DNA of 64,000 nt from JAVBLW01 sp031553215 (GCA_031553215.1 JAVBLW010000005.1:79143-143142), one strand, 5' to 3'; positions 41,785 through 51,190 are shown, numbered from the stretch's first letter. The notes: a model not told the origin generated them from the sequence alone. Numbers and translations are program-made.

Positions 41785-42738
41785 TTAGTCTTTTCTAAAT
41801 CCTAATCCCATATTTTCTAATTTTTCTTTGATTTCTTTTAATGATTTGCGTCCTAAGTTACGAACTTTCATCATGTCTTCTTCAGATTTTGCAGCTAATT
41901 CCGCAACAGTGTTAAGAGCAGCTCTCTTTAAACAGTTGTAAGAACGTACTGATAAATCTAATTCATCAATAGTCATTTCAAGTTTACGATTGTATGAATC
42001 ATCTTCAAGTTCAATCATAAAATCTGTGTTTGTAGCTTTTTCACTTAATTCAACTACTACATTTAAGTGTTCAATCATCATCTTAGATGCGATAGCGATT
42101 GCTTCTTTTGCAGTAACTGAACCATTAGTAGTAACTTCAATAGTTAACTTATCATGATTAGCTTCATTTTCAACACGAGTTTTTTCAACATTGAAACAAA
42201 CATTTGTAACTGGTGTGTAAATTGAATCAATCGCAATTACTCCAACTGAACCATTATGTTGTTTGTTTTTGTCTGCAGAAACATATCCAACCCCGCGGCG
42301 AACAGTTAAGTACATACTTAAATTTCCACCTTGAGATACAGTAGCGATATGTTGATCTGGATTTACTATAGAAATTTCATTACCATGAATAATATCTGCA
42401 GCAGTTACTACACCTTCTGATTTATGAATTTCAACAGTTGTTTCAAAATTTGCATCTTCAGAATCTACTTTTAAAACTACACGTTTTAAATTTAAGATTA
42501 TTGTGATAACATCTTCTACAACACCTTTTACGCTCATGAATTCATGTTGTGCACCGTCAATTTTTACATTAACGAAAGCTGCTCCTGGAAGAGATGATAG
42601 TAGTATACGACGTAGGGAATTACCTAATGTGATCCCGAATCCTCTTTCAAGAGGTTCGATAACAAACTTACCATATGTTCCGTTTGATAAATATTCTTCA
42701 ACCTTAGTTTTTGGTTTTTCAAATCTTAATTCCTTCAT
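41785..42738 (-). CDS. rpoA: RNA polymerase subunit alpha
   Basis: The 317-residue subunit has the N-terminal dimerisation domain (PLERGFGITLGNSLRRILLSSLPGAA) and the C-terminal DNA- and regulator-binding domain with LDLSVRSYNCLKRA, VAELAAKSEEDMMKVRNLGRKSLKEIKEKL. It nucleates core polymerase assembly. It follows rpsK by 30 bases in the usual alpha-operon order. Confidence 0.98.
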   Translation of the reverse strand: MKELRFEKPKTKVEEYLSNGTYGKFVIEPLERGFGITLGNSLRRILLSSLPGAAFVNVKIDGAQHEFMSVKGVVEDVITIILNLKRVVLKVDSEDANFETTVEIHKSEGVVTAADIIHGNEISIVNPDQHIATVSQGGNLSMYLTVRRGVGYVSADKNKQHNGSVGVIAIDSIYTPVTNVCFNVEKTRVENEANHDKLTIEVTTNGSVTAKEAIAIASKMMIEHLNVVVELSEKATNTDFMIELEDDSYNRKLEMTIDELDLSVRSYNCLKRAALNTVAELAAKSEEDMMKVRNLGRKSLKEIKEKLENMGLGFRKD

Positions 42739-42768
42739 AATGGGCCTCCTATATCATTATTTTCAAAA

Positions 42769-43152
42769 CTATCCGCGTGGGCGTTTTGGTGGACGACATC
42801 CATTGTGCGGAACTGGTGTTACGTCTTTGATTGCAGTGATTTCTAATCCTGCTACTTGTAATGAACGAATAGCTGCTTCTCTTCCTGGTCCTGGACCTTT
42901 AACAGAAACTTCTACTCTTACAACTCCTTGATCCATAGCTGATTTTGCGCATGCTTCGCTTGCCATTTGAGCGGCGAATGGAGTTGATTTACGACTACCT
43001 TTAAAACCTAACGCACCAGCGCTAGACCATGCAAGAGCATTTCCTGCTGGATCTGTTATTGTAACAATTGTATTATTGAATGTAGAGTGAATATGAGCTA
43101 CTCCAGTTGGAATATTTCTTTTCACACGACGTTTAGTTACTTTACGTGCCAT
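42769..43152 (-). CDS. rpsK: 30S ribosomal protein S11
   Basis: The 127-residue protein has GVAHIHSTFNNTIVTITD, SAGALGFKGSRKSTPFAAQ and GPGPGREAAIRSLQ, with a final NGCRPPKRPRG, all diagnostic of S11 of the 30S platform. It lies 16 bases after rpsM. Confidence 0.98.
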   Translation of the reverse strand: MARKVTKRRVKRNIPTGVAHIHSTFNNTIVTITDPAGNALAWSSAGALGFKGSRKSTPFAAQMASEACAKSAMDQGVVRVEVSVKGPGPGREAAIRSLQVAGLEITAIKDVTPVPHNGCRPPKRPRG

Positions 43153-43168
43153 ATTATTTACCTCCTAA

Positions 43169-43534
43169 TTATTTTTTCTTACCAGCGATAGCTTTTCTAG
43201 GACCCTTACGAGTACGAGCGTTATTTCTTGTATTTTGTCCACGAACAGGTAAACCTTTACGGTGGCGCATACCTCTATAACTTCCGATTTCCATTAAACG
43301 TTTGATGTTTAACGCGATTTCTCTACGTAAGTCACCTTCTACTTTAAAGCTTGCAACTTCGCTACGAATACGACCTAATTGGTCTTCAGATAAATCTTTT
43401 GTACGAATATCTTCGCTTACTTCAGCCTTAGCCAAAATTTCTTTTGATGTTGTTAATCCAATACCATAAATATACGTTAATGATATTACGATTCTCTTTT
43501 CTCTAGGAATATCAATTCCAGCAATACGTGCCAT
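43169..43534 (-). CDS. rpsM: 30S ribosomal protein S13
   Basis: The 121-residue protein begins MARIAGIDIPREKRIVISLTYIYGIG and ends in the basic RGQNTRNNARTRKGPRK tail that contacts tRNA in the 30S head. It has normal length and lies 21 bases after rpmJ. Confidence 0.98.
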   Translation of the reverse strand: MARIAGIDIPREKRIVISLTYIYGIGLTTSKEILAKAEVSEDIRTKDLSEDQLGRIRSEVASFKVEGDLRREIALNIKRLMEIGSYRGMRHRKGLPVRGQNTRNNARTRKGPRKAIAGKKK

Positions 43535-43555
43535 TAAATCGCACCTCCTATAATA

Positions 43556-43669
43556 TTATCCTTGTCTTTGTTTGTGTTTTGGATTTTCGCAAATAACCAT
43601 TACACGACCTTTGCGTTTGATAATTTTGCATTTGTCACACATTGGTTTTACTGACGGTCTAACTTTCAT
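43556..43669 (-). CDS. rpmJ: 50S ribosomal protein L36 (zinc type)
   Basis: A 37-codon gene, starting MKVRPSVKPMCDKC and ending ENPKHKQRQG. The zinc ligands Cys11, Cys14, Cys27 and His32 are all present, so this is the zinc-binding form of L36. It sits between infA and rpsM, its universal place, with 24 and 21 bases on either side. The ATG follows a GGAGG (complement at 43679-43683). Confidence 0.97.
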   Translation of the reverse strand: MKVRPSVKPMCDKCKIIKRKGRVMVICENPKHKQRQG

Positions 43670-43693
43670 TCTTAATACCTCCGAGTGTTATTA

Positions 43694-43918
43694 TTACTTA
43701 CGTCTGTAAGTTATACGTCCACGTGTTAAATCATAAGTTGATAATTCAACTGTAACCGTATCACCTGGTAAAATGCGAATGTTATTCATGCGGATTTTAC
43801 CAGAAACGTGGGCTAAAACTTGATGATCATTTTCAAGTTTTACTATAAATTGTGTATTTGGAAGTACTTCTAATACTTTTCCTTCCATTTCAATTATATT
43901 ATCTTTTTCTTTTGCCAT
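43694..43918 (-). CDS. infA: Translation initiation factor IF-1
   Basis: The 74-residue OB-fold protein has IEMEGKVLEVLPNTQFIVKLEN, VLAHVSGKIRMNNIRILPGD and DLTRGRITYRRK. It blocks the A site during 30S initiation. It lies between map and rpmJ in the standard order. Confidence 0.98.
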   Translation of the reverse strand: MAKEKDNIIEMEGKVLEVLPNTQFIVKLENDHQVLAHVSGKIRMNNIRILPGDTVTVELSTYDLTRGRITYRRK

Positions 43919-43939
43919 ATTATTGCCTCCTTAAATCTA

Positions 43940-44686
43940 TTAAAGCGTCGTCAAAATTTCATAACCATCTTTTGTAACTAGAATAGAATGTTCATAGTGA
44001 GCACTTTTTTTCTTATCACATGTAACAGTCGTCCAATTATCCGATAATACTCTAACTCTTTTAGTTCCAGCATTTATCATTGGTTCAATAGCCAGTGTCA
44101 TTCCGGCTTTTAAAATTGGACCATGATTGGCAATTCCGAAGTTTGGAATCGCTGGATCTTCGTGTAAATTTCTACCTAGACCATGTCCAGTAAAATCTTC
44201 CACTACACCATATCCAAAGGAGTTTGCATAATCCCCAATTGCTTGAGATATATTAGAAAGATGTACTCCTTCTTTTACTTGTGCTAATCCTAGGAATAAT
44301 GCTTCACGAGTTACTTCCATTAACTTCTTTGTTTCTGCATCTACTTCGCCAACAGCGTAAGTCCACGCAGAATCGCCATGGTATCCTTTATAACAAGCAC
44401 CAATATCTATTGCGATAATATCGCCTTCAACTAGTTTTCTTGAACTAGGGAATCCATGAACTACTACTTCATTAACTGAAGCACATGTTGCTGCGGGAAA
44501 TCCACCATAACCTTTAAATGAAGGAATAGCTTCGTTATCTATAATAACTTTTTCTACTATATCATTTAATTCTTGAGTTGTAACTCCAGGTACAATGTGT
44601 TTTGCTACTTCTTGATGTGCAAGAGCAACAATTCTTCCCGCCATACGCATTAATTCGATTTCTCTATTAGATTTAATCGCTATCAT
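43940..44686 (-). CDS. map: Methionine aminopeptidase type I
   Basis: The 248-residue enzyme removes N-terminal methionine from new proteins. The metal ligands can be seen in IDIGACYKGYHGDSAW (two Asp), GHGLGRNLHE (His), IEPMI (Glu) and the final HYEHSILVT (Glu). It starts 3 bases after adk. Confidence 0.97.
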   Translation of the reverse strand: MIAIKSNREIELMRMAGRIVALAHQEVAKHIVPGVTTQELNDIVEKVIIDNEAIPSFKGYGGFPAATCASVNEVVVHGFPSSRKLVEGDIIAIDIGACYKGYHGDSAWTYAVGEVDAETKKLMEVTREALFLGLAQVKEGVHLSNISQAIGDYANSFGYGVVEDFTGHGLGRNLHEDPAIPNFGIANHGPILKAGMTLAIEPMINAGTKRVRVLSDNWTTVTCDKKKSAHYEHSILVTKDGYEILTTL

Positions 44687-44689
44687 TAA

Positions 44690-45334
44690 TTAAGCCTCTA
44701 AAGTCTTTTTAATATCATTAAATACATTATCTAATGGTTGATCACCATTGACAGTTTTTAATAATCCTTGACTTTGGTAATATGCTAATAATGGTGATGT
44801 TTGATTATCGTATACATCTAAACGACTTCCGGCAGTTGCTTCTGTGTCATCACTTCTTTGATAAAGATTTCCTCCACATACATCGCAAATACCTTCTTGA
44901 TTAGGTTTGTTAAATTCAACATGGAACGTTGCTCCACATTGTTTACAAATACGACGACCAACAATACGTCTAATTAAGATCTCATTTTCGACATTTATGT
45001 CTAATACAGCATCCAATTTAATATTGTTTTTTTCCATGAACTTGTCTAAAGCTTCTGCTTGAGCCATATTACGTGGGAATCCATCTAATAAGAAGCCTTT
45101 TTTACAATCAGCTTCTAATAGGCGATCTTCAACAATACCAATTGTTACTTCATCTGGAACTAGAGCACCTTTTTCCATATATTCTTTGGCTAAAAGACCC
45201 ATTTTAGTTCCATTTTTCATGGCAGCTCTAAACATATCTCCAGTAGAAATATGAGGGATACCATAATAGTCTTTAATATTTACAGCCTGTGTACCTTTAC
45301 CAGCACCAGGTCTTCCTGTTATTAATAATTTCAT
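44690..45334 (-). CDS. adk: Adenylate kinase (zinc-type)
   Basis: The 214-residue kinase has the P-loop GRPGAGKGTQA, the AMP-binding HISTGDMFR, DGFPRNMAQA and a lid with CKQC and CDVC zinc-binding pairs, typical of Gram-positive adenylate kinases. It interconverts AMP, ADP and ATP. It lies between secY and map. Confidence 0.97.
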   Translation of the reverse strand: MKLLITGRPGAGKGTQAVNIKDYYGIPHISTGDMFRAAMKNGTKMGLLAKEYMEKGALVPDEVTIGIVEDRLLEADCKKGFLLDGFPRNMAQAEALDKFMEKNNIKLDAVLDINVENEILIRRIVGRRICKQCGATFHVEFNKPNQEGICDVCGGNLYQRSDDTEATAGSRLDVYDNQTSPLLAYYQSQGLLKTVNGDQPLDNVFNDIKKTLEA

Positions 45335-45349
45335 TTATATACCTCCAAC

Positions 45350-46657
45350 TTATAAAATTCCTCTATAAGTCTCAGTTTCAGAATCTGTTTCTAATTGTCT
45401 AGCAGTTTCAATAGCTACACCAACAATAATTAGTAAGCTTGTTCCACCGATAGTAATTACAGAAGCTTCTGAGGAATTAAATCCAAATGATTTTGATACA
45501 AGAATCGGCATTAATGCTAATAATACTAAGTATGTAGCTCCTATTAAAGTTACTCTAAATAATATTTTAGATAATTGAATCTTTGTATCTTCTCCTGGAC
45601 GATATCCAGGAATATATGCACCTTGTTTAGAAAGGCTATCACTCATTTTATCTGGGTCCATTTGTAAAAATGAATAGAAGAATGAGAAGAAGAAAACTAG
45701 AACGATATAAATTACCATTCCAATTGGTTGTTGATAACTAAAAATTTGGTCAAACCAATAGGCAAGTGAAGACGAAGTTGTATTCAATCCCATCATCCCA
45801 ACAATAGTAAGTGGAATACTTATTAATGTTGAAGCAAAGATAACTGGAATAACTCCTGCGCTATTTAATTTTATTGGAATATCAGAATTTGTATTTCCTT
45901 GACGATTTGCATATTGGATTGGAACTCTTCTTTTAGCAGCTTCGAAGAAGACAACTAATAATATCATAATAATATATAGTACGATAATAAGAACGAACGA
46001 AGTCATGCTCTTAAATGTAACACCTACAGCTATATATTTTGTCCATAATGTAACAAACATAGTTGGTATTGATGATATGATTCCGGCAGAAATGATCATA
46101 GATGAACCATTCCCTATACCTTTTCTTGTAATTAAATCCGCCAACCACATAGTAAATGATGATCCAGCAGTTATTACAAGTGCCATATAAATATAGAATA
46201 GCCAATATAACTTGTCATCACCTAAAACTTTAGAAATTAACATATTTTCAGGTCTTGTACCAAGTCCGAATAATAATGCTAAAGCTTGAATGAAAGCTAA
46301 AACTACTGTGATATATCGAGTAACACGATTTGTTTTTGCTTTACCTACTTCACCTTGTTCTCCCCATTCTTTAAGTTTAGGGATTAACATTTGTAACATT
46401 TGTACAACGATTGACGCTGTAATGTAAGGTGAAATACCAAGTGCTAAGATAGAGAATTTTGATAATCCTCCACCACTAAAAGTATTTAGGATGCTAAGAA
46501 AATCGTTTTGCGCCATTAAATTCTTTATACCTACAGTATCTACCAAAGGAATCGGAATATATGTTCCTAATTTGAATACTAATAATATAAAGAATGTAAA
46601 TGCTATTTTTCTTATGATCTCAGAATTGCTGAAGATTCTTTTTAGTTTATCCAACAA
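45350..46657 (-). CDS. secY: Preprotein translocase channel subunit SecY
   Basis: The 435-residue, ten-helix membrane protein has GGGLSKFSILALGISPYITASI and the cytosolic-loop sequence ANRQGNTNSDIPIKLNSAGVIP. It forms the export channel through which the many signal-peptide proteins of this window must pass. It starts one base after rplO. Confidence 0.97.
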   Translation of the reverse strand: MLDKLKRIFSNSEIIRKIAFTFFILLVFKLGTYIPIPLVDTVGIKNLMAQNDFLSILNTFSGGGLSKFSILALGISPYITASIVVQMLQMLIPKLKEWGEQGEVGKAKTNRVTRYITVVLAFIQALALLFGLGTRPENMLISKVLGDDKLYWLFYIYMALVITAGSSFTMWLADLITRKGIGNGSSMIISAGIISSIPTMFVTLWTKYIAVGVTFKSMTSFVLIIVLYIIMILLVVFFEAAKRRVPIQYANRQGNTNSDIPIKLNSAGVIPVIFASTLISIPLTIVGMMGLNTTSSSLAYWFDQIFSYQQPIGMVIYIVLVFFFSFFYSFLQMDPDKMSDSLSKQGAYIPGYRPGEDTKIQLSKILFRVTLIGATYLVLLALMPILVSKSFGFNSSEASVITIGGTSLLIIVGVAIETARQLETDSETETYRGIL

Positions 46658-46658
46658 A

Positions 46659-47096
46659 TTAGATCACCTCTACAGTTCCACCTGCATTAACAATTGCTTC
46701 TTGCGCAGATGCAGAAAACTTATGAGCTTGTACTGTTAATTTCTTTTCTAATGTTCCTTGACCAAGAACTTTTACTCCATAGTGCATTTTATTTACTAAT
46801 CCTGTTTCAACTAATACTTCTAATGAAACAACAGTTCCATTTTCAAAATTATTTAAATCAGAAAGATTGATAATTGCATACTCTTTACGGTTTACGTTAT
46901 TGAAACCTCTTTTTGGTAAACGTTGGAATAAAGGAAGTTGTCCCCCTTCAAATCCTGGACGTACTCCTCCACCTGAACGAGCATTTTGTCCTTTGTGACC
47001 TTTACCTGAAGTTTTACCTAAACCACTTCCTGTTCCGCGTCCTAGACGTTTTCTAGCATGTCTAGCCCCGGCAACTGGTTTTAACTCATTTAACAT
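46659..47096 (-). CDS. rplO: 50S ribosomal protein L15
   Basis: The 145-residue protein has the Gly/Lys/Arg-rich N-terminal extension RLGRGTGSGLGKTSGKGHKG and GGVRPGFEGGQLPLFQRLPKRGF of L15. It lies 14 bases after rpmD and abuts secY. Confidence 0.98.
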   Translation of the reverse strand: MLNELKPVAGARHARKRLGRGTGSGLGKTSGKGHKGQNARSGGGVRPGFEGGQLPLFQRLPKRGFNNVNRKEYAIINLSDLNNFENGTVVSLEVLVETGLVNKMHYGVKVLGQGTLEKKLTVQAHKFSASAQEAIVNAGGTVEVI

Positions 47097-47110
47097 TGTA
47101 AGGCACCTCC

Positions 47111-47287
47111 TTATTTTTGAACTACTTTTACTAAGTGAGCTATTGTGATAATCATACCTTTAATAGCTTCATTTTCCTCTTTAACAACAGTAGAACCAAC
47201 TTTTGTTAATCCTAATGCTTTTGCTGTTTTTACTTGGTTAGGTTTGCGACCGATTAAACTTTTTACTAATGTGATTTCGTATTTCAT
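47111..47287 (-). CDS. rpmD: 50S ribosomal protein L30
   Basis: A 58-codon gene starting MKYEITLVKSLIGRKPNQVK and containing KALGLTKVGSTV, the L30 ferredoxin-like fold signature. It starts one base after the rpsE stop and precedes rplO by 14 bases, the normal spc order. Confidence 0.96.
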   Translation of the reverse strand: MKYEITLVKSLIGRKPNQVKTAKALGLTKVGSTVVKEENEAIKGMIITIAHLVKVVQK

Positions 47288-47288
47288 A

Positions 47289-47801
47289 TTACTTTAAAAT
47301 CTCAGCAACTGTCTTACCACGACGAGCCGCAACACTTTCTACAGTCTGAAGATTTTTTAAACCTTCGAATGTCGCTCTAACCATATTGATAGGTGTTCTT
47401 GATCCTTGGCATTTAGAAAGGATGTCACTGATTCCTGCAAGTTCTAATACAGCACGAACAGGTCCTCCAGCGATAACTCCAGTTCCTTCTGCAGCAGGTC
47501 TTAAGAATACTTGACCAGCACCATATACACCTGTTATTTCATGAGGAATAGTAGTATTTACGGTAGGAACACTTATCATGTTCTTTTTAGCACTTTCGAT
47601 GGCTTTTTTAATTGCATCAGGTACTTCTTGTGCTTTTCCAGTACCGAAACCAACATTTCCTTTTCTGTCTCCAATAACAACTAGAGCAGCAAAGCGGAAA
47701 CGTCTACCACCTTTAACAACCTTAGTAACGCGGTTGATTGTAACAACACGTTCTTCAAATAATGGTTGTTCTTTTACATTACGTTCACGTTCTTGACGCA
47801 T
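47289..47801 (-). CDS. rpsE: 30S ribosomal protein S5
   Basis: The 170-residue protein has VVTINRVTKVVKGGRRFRFAALVV, GNVGFGTGKAQEVPDAIKKA and GVIAGGPVRAVLELAGI. S5 acts at the mRNA entry site and in accuracy control. It lies 19 bases after rplR. Confidence 0.98.
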   Translation of the reverse strand: MRQERERNVKEQPLFEERVVTINRVTKVVKGGRRFRFAALVVIGDRKGNVGFGTGKAQEVPDAIKKAIESAKKNMISVPTVNTTIPHEITGVYGAGQVFLRPAAEGTGVIAGGPVRAVLELAGISDILSKCQGSRTPINMVRATFEGLKNLQTVESVAARRGKTVAEILK

Positions 47802-47820
47802 GTGAGTATCCTCCTTCTTA

Positions 47821-48183
47821 TTAGAATTCTAATCCAGCTGCGCGAGCTGCGTCAGCTAATGCTTTTACACGTCCATGGTATAAATATCCACCACGGTCGA
47901 ATACTACATTTTTAATGTTTGCAGCTACAGCACGTTGTGCTAATAAAGTACCAACAGCAGTTGCCGCAGCAATGTTTCCACCATTTTGTACATTACATTC
48001 TTTTTCTAGAGAAGAAGCACTGCATAATGTAACTCCGTTAACGTCATCGATGATTTGAGCATAGATTTGGTTGTTTGAACGGAAAACATTTAAACGAGGT
48101 TTTTCAGTTGTTCCTGAAATATTTTTACGAATACGCATATGTCTTTTTTGACGTTTTACGTTTTTTGAAATTTTACTAATCAT
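47821..48183 (-). CDS. rplR: 50S ribosomal protein L18
   Basis: The 120-residue 5S-binding protein has RKNISGTTEKPRLNVFRSNN, IYAQIIDD and the end FDRGGYLYHGRVKALADAAR. It lies 18 bases after rplF. Confidence 0.98.
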   Translation of the reverse strand: MISKISKNVKRQKRHMRIRKNISGTTEKPRLNVFRSNNQIYAQIIDDVNGVTLCSASSLEKECNVQNGGNIAAATAVGTLLAQRAVAANIKNVVFDRGGYLYHGRVKALADAARAAGLEF

Positions 48184-48201
48184 TTTGAGTACTCCTTTCT
48201 A

Positions 48202-48744
48202 CTATTTCTTAGCTGTTTTTCCTTCTTTACGACGAACATTTTCACCATTGTAACGAATACCTTTTCCAAGATATGGTTCAGGTTTACGAATAGCGCGAAT
48301 TTCTGCCGCAAATTGACCTACTAATTGTTTATCTATACCTGTAATAATAATTGTTGTATTTTTTACAAGTTCAACTTTTAACCCAGTAGGAATTTCTAGT
48401 ACATTATCATTTGAATATCCAGCTGCTACAACAAGTTTTTCACCTTGTAATGAAGCACGATATCCAACTCCGATAATGTCAAGTTGTTTTTTGAATCCTT
48501 CTGAAACACCAACGATCATGTTATTTAATAACGCACGTGTTGTACCGTGAATTGTTTTCATAGACTTAGTGTCATTAGGACGTTTTACTACGATAGTATT
48601 TCCTTCAACTTCGAACTTCATTTCTTCATTGAATTGAAAACTTAATTCTCCTTTAGGTCCTTTAACTGTTACATAATTACCTTCAGTTGCATTAAATGTT
48701 ACACCTGCAGGCATGTTTATTAGTTTATTACCAATACGAGACAT
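48202..48744 (-). CDS. rplF: 50S ribosomal protein L6
   Basis: The 180-residue protein has the two-domain L6 pattern: MSRIGNKLINMPAGVTF, GVSEGFKKQLDIIGVGYRA and PEPYLGKGIRYNGENVRRKEGK. It lies near the factor-binding site. 24 bases separate it from rpsH. Confidence 0.98.
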   Translation of the reverse strand: MSRIGNKLINMPAGVTFNATEGNYVTVKGPKGELSFQFNEEMKFEVEGNTIVVKRPNDTKSMKTIHGTTRALLNNMIVGVSEGFKKQLDIIGVGYRASLQGEKLVVAAGYSNDNVLEIPTGLKVELVKNTTIIITGIDKQLVGQFAAEIRAIRKPEPYLGKGIRYNGENVRRKEGKTAKK

Positions 48745-48768
48745 ATTAGAACACCTCCTGTTTAATAA

Positions 48769-49167
48769 TTACCAAATGTAAGCCAATACTTCTCCACCAA
48801 TTTGGTGTTTACGAGCTTCTTTATCAGTCATTACACCTTTTGAAGTTGAAATAACTGCGATTCCTAATCCGTTTAAAACTTTAGGAAGTTCATCAGCTTG
48901 AGCGTATACTTTAAGACCTGGCTTACTGATTCTTTTAAGTCCTTTAATAACTCTTTCGTTAGTTTCAGTATATTTTAAAGTTACAGTAGTAACGCTTTTG
49001 TTATCTGTTGTTTTTGTCGCGAACCCAGCGATAAATCCCTCTTTTTCTAAAACTGCAAGCATAGCAGATTTAAGATTTGAAGCAGGCATTTCAACTGTTT
49101 CGTGGCGCATTTTGTTAGCATTTCTAATGCGAGTTAACATATCCGCAATTGGATCTGTCATAACCAT
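48769..49167 (-). CDS. rpsH: 30S ribosomal protein S8
   Basis: The 132-residue protein begins MVMTDPIADMLTRIRNANKM and ends GIAVISTSKGVMTDKEARK and GGEVLAYIW, which is typical S8. The gap to rpsN is 44 bases. Confidence 0.98.
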   Translation of the reverse strand: MVMTDPIADMLTRIRNANKMRHETVEMPASNLKSAMLAVLEKEGFIAGFATKTTDNKSVTTVTLKYTETNERVIKGLKRISKPGLKVYAQADELPKVLNGLGIAVISTSKGVMTDKEARKHQIGGEVLAYIW

Positions 49168-49211
49168 AATTTCTTCCTCCTTCCATAGACTGGAAAAATA
49201 ATTTTTTTATT

Positions 49212-49397
49212 TTACCAACTTGCTTTCTTAACACCAGGGATTTGTCCCTTGTATGCTAATTCACGAAAACAAATACGGCATAACTTGAATTTTGCAATAA
49301 CTGCATGTGGACGTCCACAACGTTCGCAACGTGTGTATTCACGTACAGCAAATTTTGCTTTTCTATGATTCTTAGCAATCAATGATTTTTTTGCCAT
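49212..49397 (-). CDS. rpsN: 30S ribosomal protein S14, type Z
   Basis: The 61-residue protein has the two zinc-binding CxxC pairs, CERCGRPH and CRICF, that define the short zinc-dependent S14 of Gram-positives. It lies between rplE and rpsH as usual. Confidence 0.98.
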   Translation of the reverse strand: MAKKSLIAKNHRKAKFAVREYTRCERCGRPHAVIAKFKLCRICFRELAYKGQIPGVKKASW

Positions 49398-49410
49398 ATA
49401 GATTTCCTTT

Positions 49411-49950
49411 CTACTTTTTGTAAGGCATACCCATTAAAGTTAATAGAGTACGACCTTCTTCGTCAGTATTTGCTGTTGTTACAATAACAATGTCTAATCC
49501 GCGAATTTTTTTGATTTTATCAAAGTTAATTTCTGGAAATATTAATTGTTCTTTAACACCTAATGTATAATTTCCGCGTCCGTCAAATGCATCTGCAGAG
49601 ATACCGTGGAAGTCACGTACACGAGGAAGAGCGATTGATATCAATTTGTCTAAAAATTGATACATTTTTTCTCCTCTTAATGTAACTTTACATCCAATAG
49701 GCATTCCTTCACGAAGTTTGAAAGTCGCAATTGATTTTTTTGCCTTTGTAACAATTGGTTTTTGACCTGCAATTAAAGTCATTTCTTCAACAGCATCATC
49801 TAAAACTTTAGTATTTGTTACTGCATCTCCAACTCCCATGTTTAAAACGATTTTTTCGATTTTAGGGATTTGCATTGATGACTTGTAGTTAAATTTATTA
49901 GCTAATTCTGATTTAACAGAATTTTCATATTTTTCTTGTAAACGATTCAT
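49411..49950 (-). CDS. rplE: 50S ribosomal protein L5
   Basis: The 179-residue 5S-binding protein has IPKIEKIVLNMGVGDAVTN, GQKPIVTKAKKSIATFKLR and FPEINFDKIKKIRGLDIVIV. It lies 25 bases after rplX. Confidence 0.98.
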   Translation of the reverse strand: MNRLQEKYENSVKSELANKFNYKSSMQIPKIEKIVLNMGVGDAVTNTKVLDDAVEEMTLIAGQKPIVTKAKKSIATFKLREGMPIGCKVTLRGEKMYQFLDKLISIALPRVRDFHGISADAFDGRGNYTLGVKEQLIFPEINFDKIKKIRGLDIVIVTTANTDEEGRTLLTLMGMPYKK

Positions 49951-49975
49951 ATCAGTTTACCTCCTCTCTAAAAGA

Positions 49976-50314
49976 TTATTTGAATTCATAACCAGATTTC
50001 TTAGAGACTCTGATTTTTTCGCCTTTTTCATTGATTTTATTTTCAACACGGCAAGGTTTATTTACTTTTGGATCTAATAACATAACGTTAGAAACATGAA
50101 TTGGTGCTTCAGTTTCAACAATGCTACCAGCTTGACCTTGACTAGGCTTAACGTGTTTTTTCATTTTATTCACACCTTCAACTAATACTTTATCAGTTTT
50201 AGGATAAACTTTTAATACTTTACCAGTAGTTTGGTTTTTATTACCTTTTTTATCAACAGTAAATTTATCTTTACCAGCGATTACAACTACGGTATCACCT
50301 GTCTTAATTTGCAT
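49976..50314 (-). CDS. rplX: 50S ribosomal protein L24
   Basis: The 112-residue protein starts MQIKTGDTVVVIAGKDK (KOW motif) and contains VEGVNKMKKHVKPSQGQ. ATG 50314 follows GGAGG by 8 bases; the in-frame GTG further upstream lies inside that ribosome binding site. L24 starts 50S assembly. Confidence 0.96.
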   Translation of the reverse strand: MQIKTGDTVVVIAGKDKFTVDKKGNKNQTTGKVLKVYPKTDKVLVEGVNKMKKHVKPSQGQAGSIVETEAPIHVSNVMLLDPKVNKPCRVENKINEKGEKIRVSKKSGYEFK

Positions 50315-50327
50315 ACGGTGCACCTCC

Positions 50328-50696
50328 TTATAGTACTTCGGGAGCTAAAGAAACGATCTTCATGAAATTCTTATCGCGTAGTTCTCTAGCTACAGGGCCG
50401 AAAATACGAGTTCCACGTGGAGTTAAATCTTCACGTATGATAACTGCTGCATTTTCGTCAAATTTTATATATGAACCATCATTTCTTCTTAATCCGGTTT
50501 TAGTACGAACAATTACGGCTTTTACTACATCACCTTTTTTAACAGCGCCGTTAGGTAATGCTTTTTTTACTGAACACACTACAACATCGCCAACATTTGC
50601 GTATCTATGTAATGCTCCACCTAATACTTTTATAATTAATAACTCGCGAGCACCTGAGTTGTCAGCTACTGCAAGTCTAGTTTCTTGTTGAACCAT
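50328..50696 (-). CDS. rplN: 50S ribosomal protein L14
   Basis: The 122-residue protein has MVQQETRLAVADNSGARELL, GDVVVCSVKKALPNGAVKKG and FGPVARELRDKNFMKIVSLAPEV. This is full-length L14, 13 bases before the rplX start. Confidence 0.98.
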   Translation of the reverse strand: MVQQETRLAVADNSGARELLIIKVLGGALHRYANVGDVVVCSVKKALPNGAVKKGDVVKAVIVRTKTGLRRNDGSYIKFDENAAVIIREDLTPRGTRIFGPVARELRDKNFMKIVSLAPEVL

Positions 50697-50725
50697 TGAG
50701 AGTACCTCCTTTCAGGAACTTGTGA

Positions 50726-50986
50726 TTAAAGGATTTCTTTAGTCTTTACGACTTCAACTAGACGGAAACGTTTCATTTTTGATAAAGGTCTAGTTTCCAT
50801 AATTTTTACAGTGTCACCAATTTTAGCAACATTGTTTTCATCATGCGCATGAAATTTTGTAGATTTTTTAACACGTTTCCCGTATAATCTATGTTTTCTA
50901 TAGTTGTCAACAACTACAGTTATTGTTTTATCCATTTTATCAGAAGCTACTGTTCCAATATAAACTTTACGACTGTTACGTTCCAT
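50726..50986 (-). CDS. rpsQ: 30S ribosomal protein S17
   Basis: The 86-residue OB-fold protein has SDKMDKTITVVVDNYRKHRLYGK and GDTVKIMETRPLSKMKRFRLVEV, diagnostic of S17. It lies 9 bases after rpmC. Confidence 0.98.
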   Translation of the reverse strand: MERNSRKVYIGTVASDKMDKTITVVVDNYRKHRLYGKRVKKSTKFHAHDENNVAKIGDTVKIMETRPLSKMKRFRLVEVVKTKEIL

Positions 50987-50995
50987 GTTATCCTC

Positions 50996-51190
50996 CTATT
51001 CTGCGCTTGCGCGTTCGCTAAGAATTGTTTTCATTCTTGCGATTGTTTTTCTAACTTGCCCGATGCGAGCAGTGTTTTGTACTTGGCCAAGTGCATTTTG
51101 AAATTTTAAATTGAATAATTCAGCTTTTAATTCTGCAATTTGGCTGTTGATTTCGTCGTTTGATAACTTACGAATATCTTTATTAGTCAT
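50996..51190 (-). CDS. rpmC: 50S ribosomal protein L29
   Basis: The 64-residue helical protein has LSNDEINSQIAELKAELFNLKFQ and RIGQVRKTIARMKTILSER. It sits at the peptide exit and docks signal recognition particle and trigger factor. Its ATG overlaps the rplP stop by one base. Confidence 0.98.
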   Translation of the reverse strand: MTNKDIRKLSNDEINSQIAELKAELFNLKFQNALGQVQNTARIGQVRKTIARMKTILSERASAE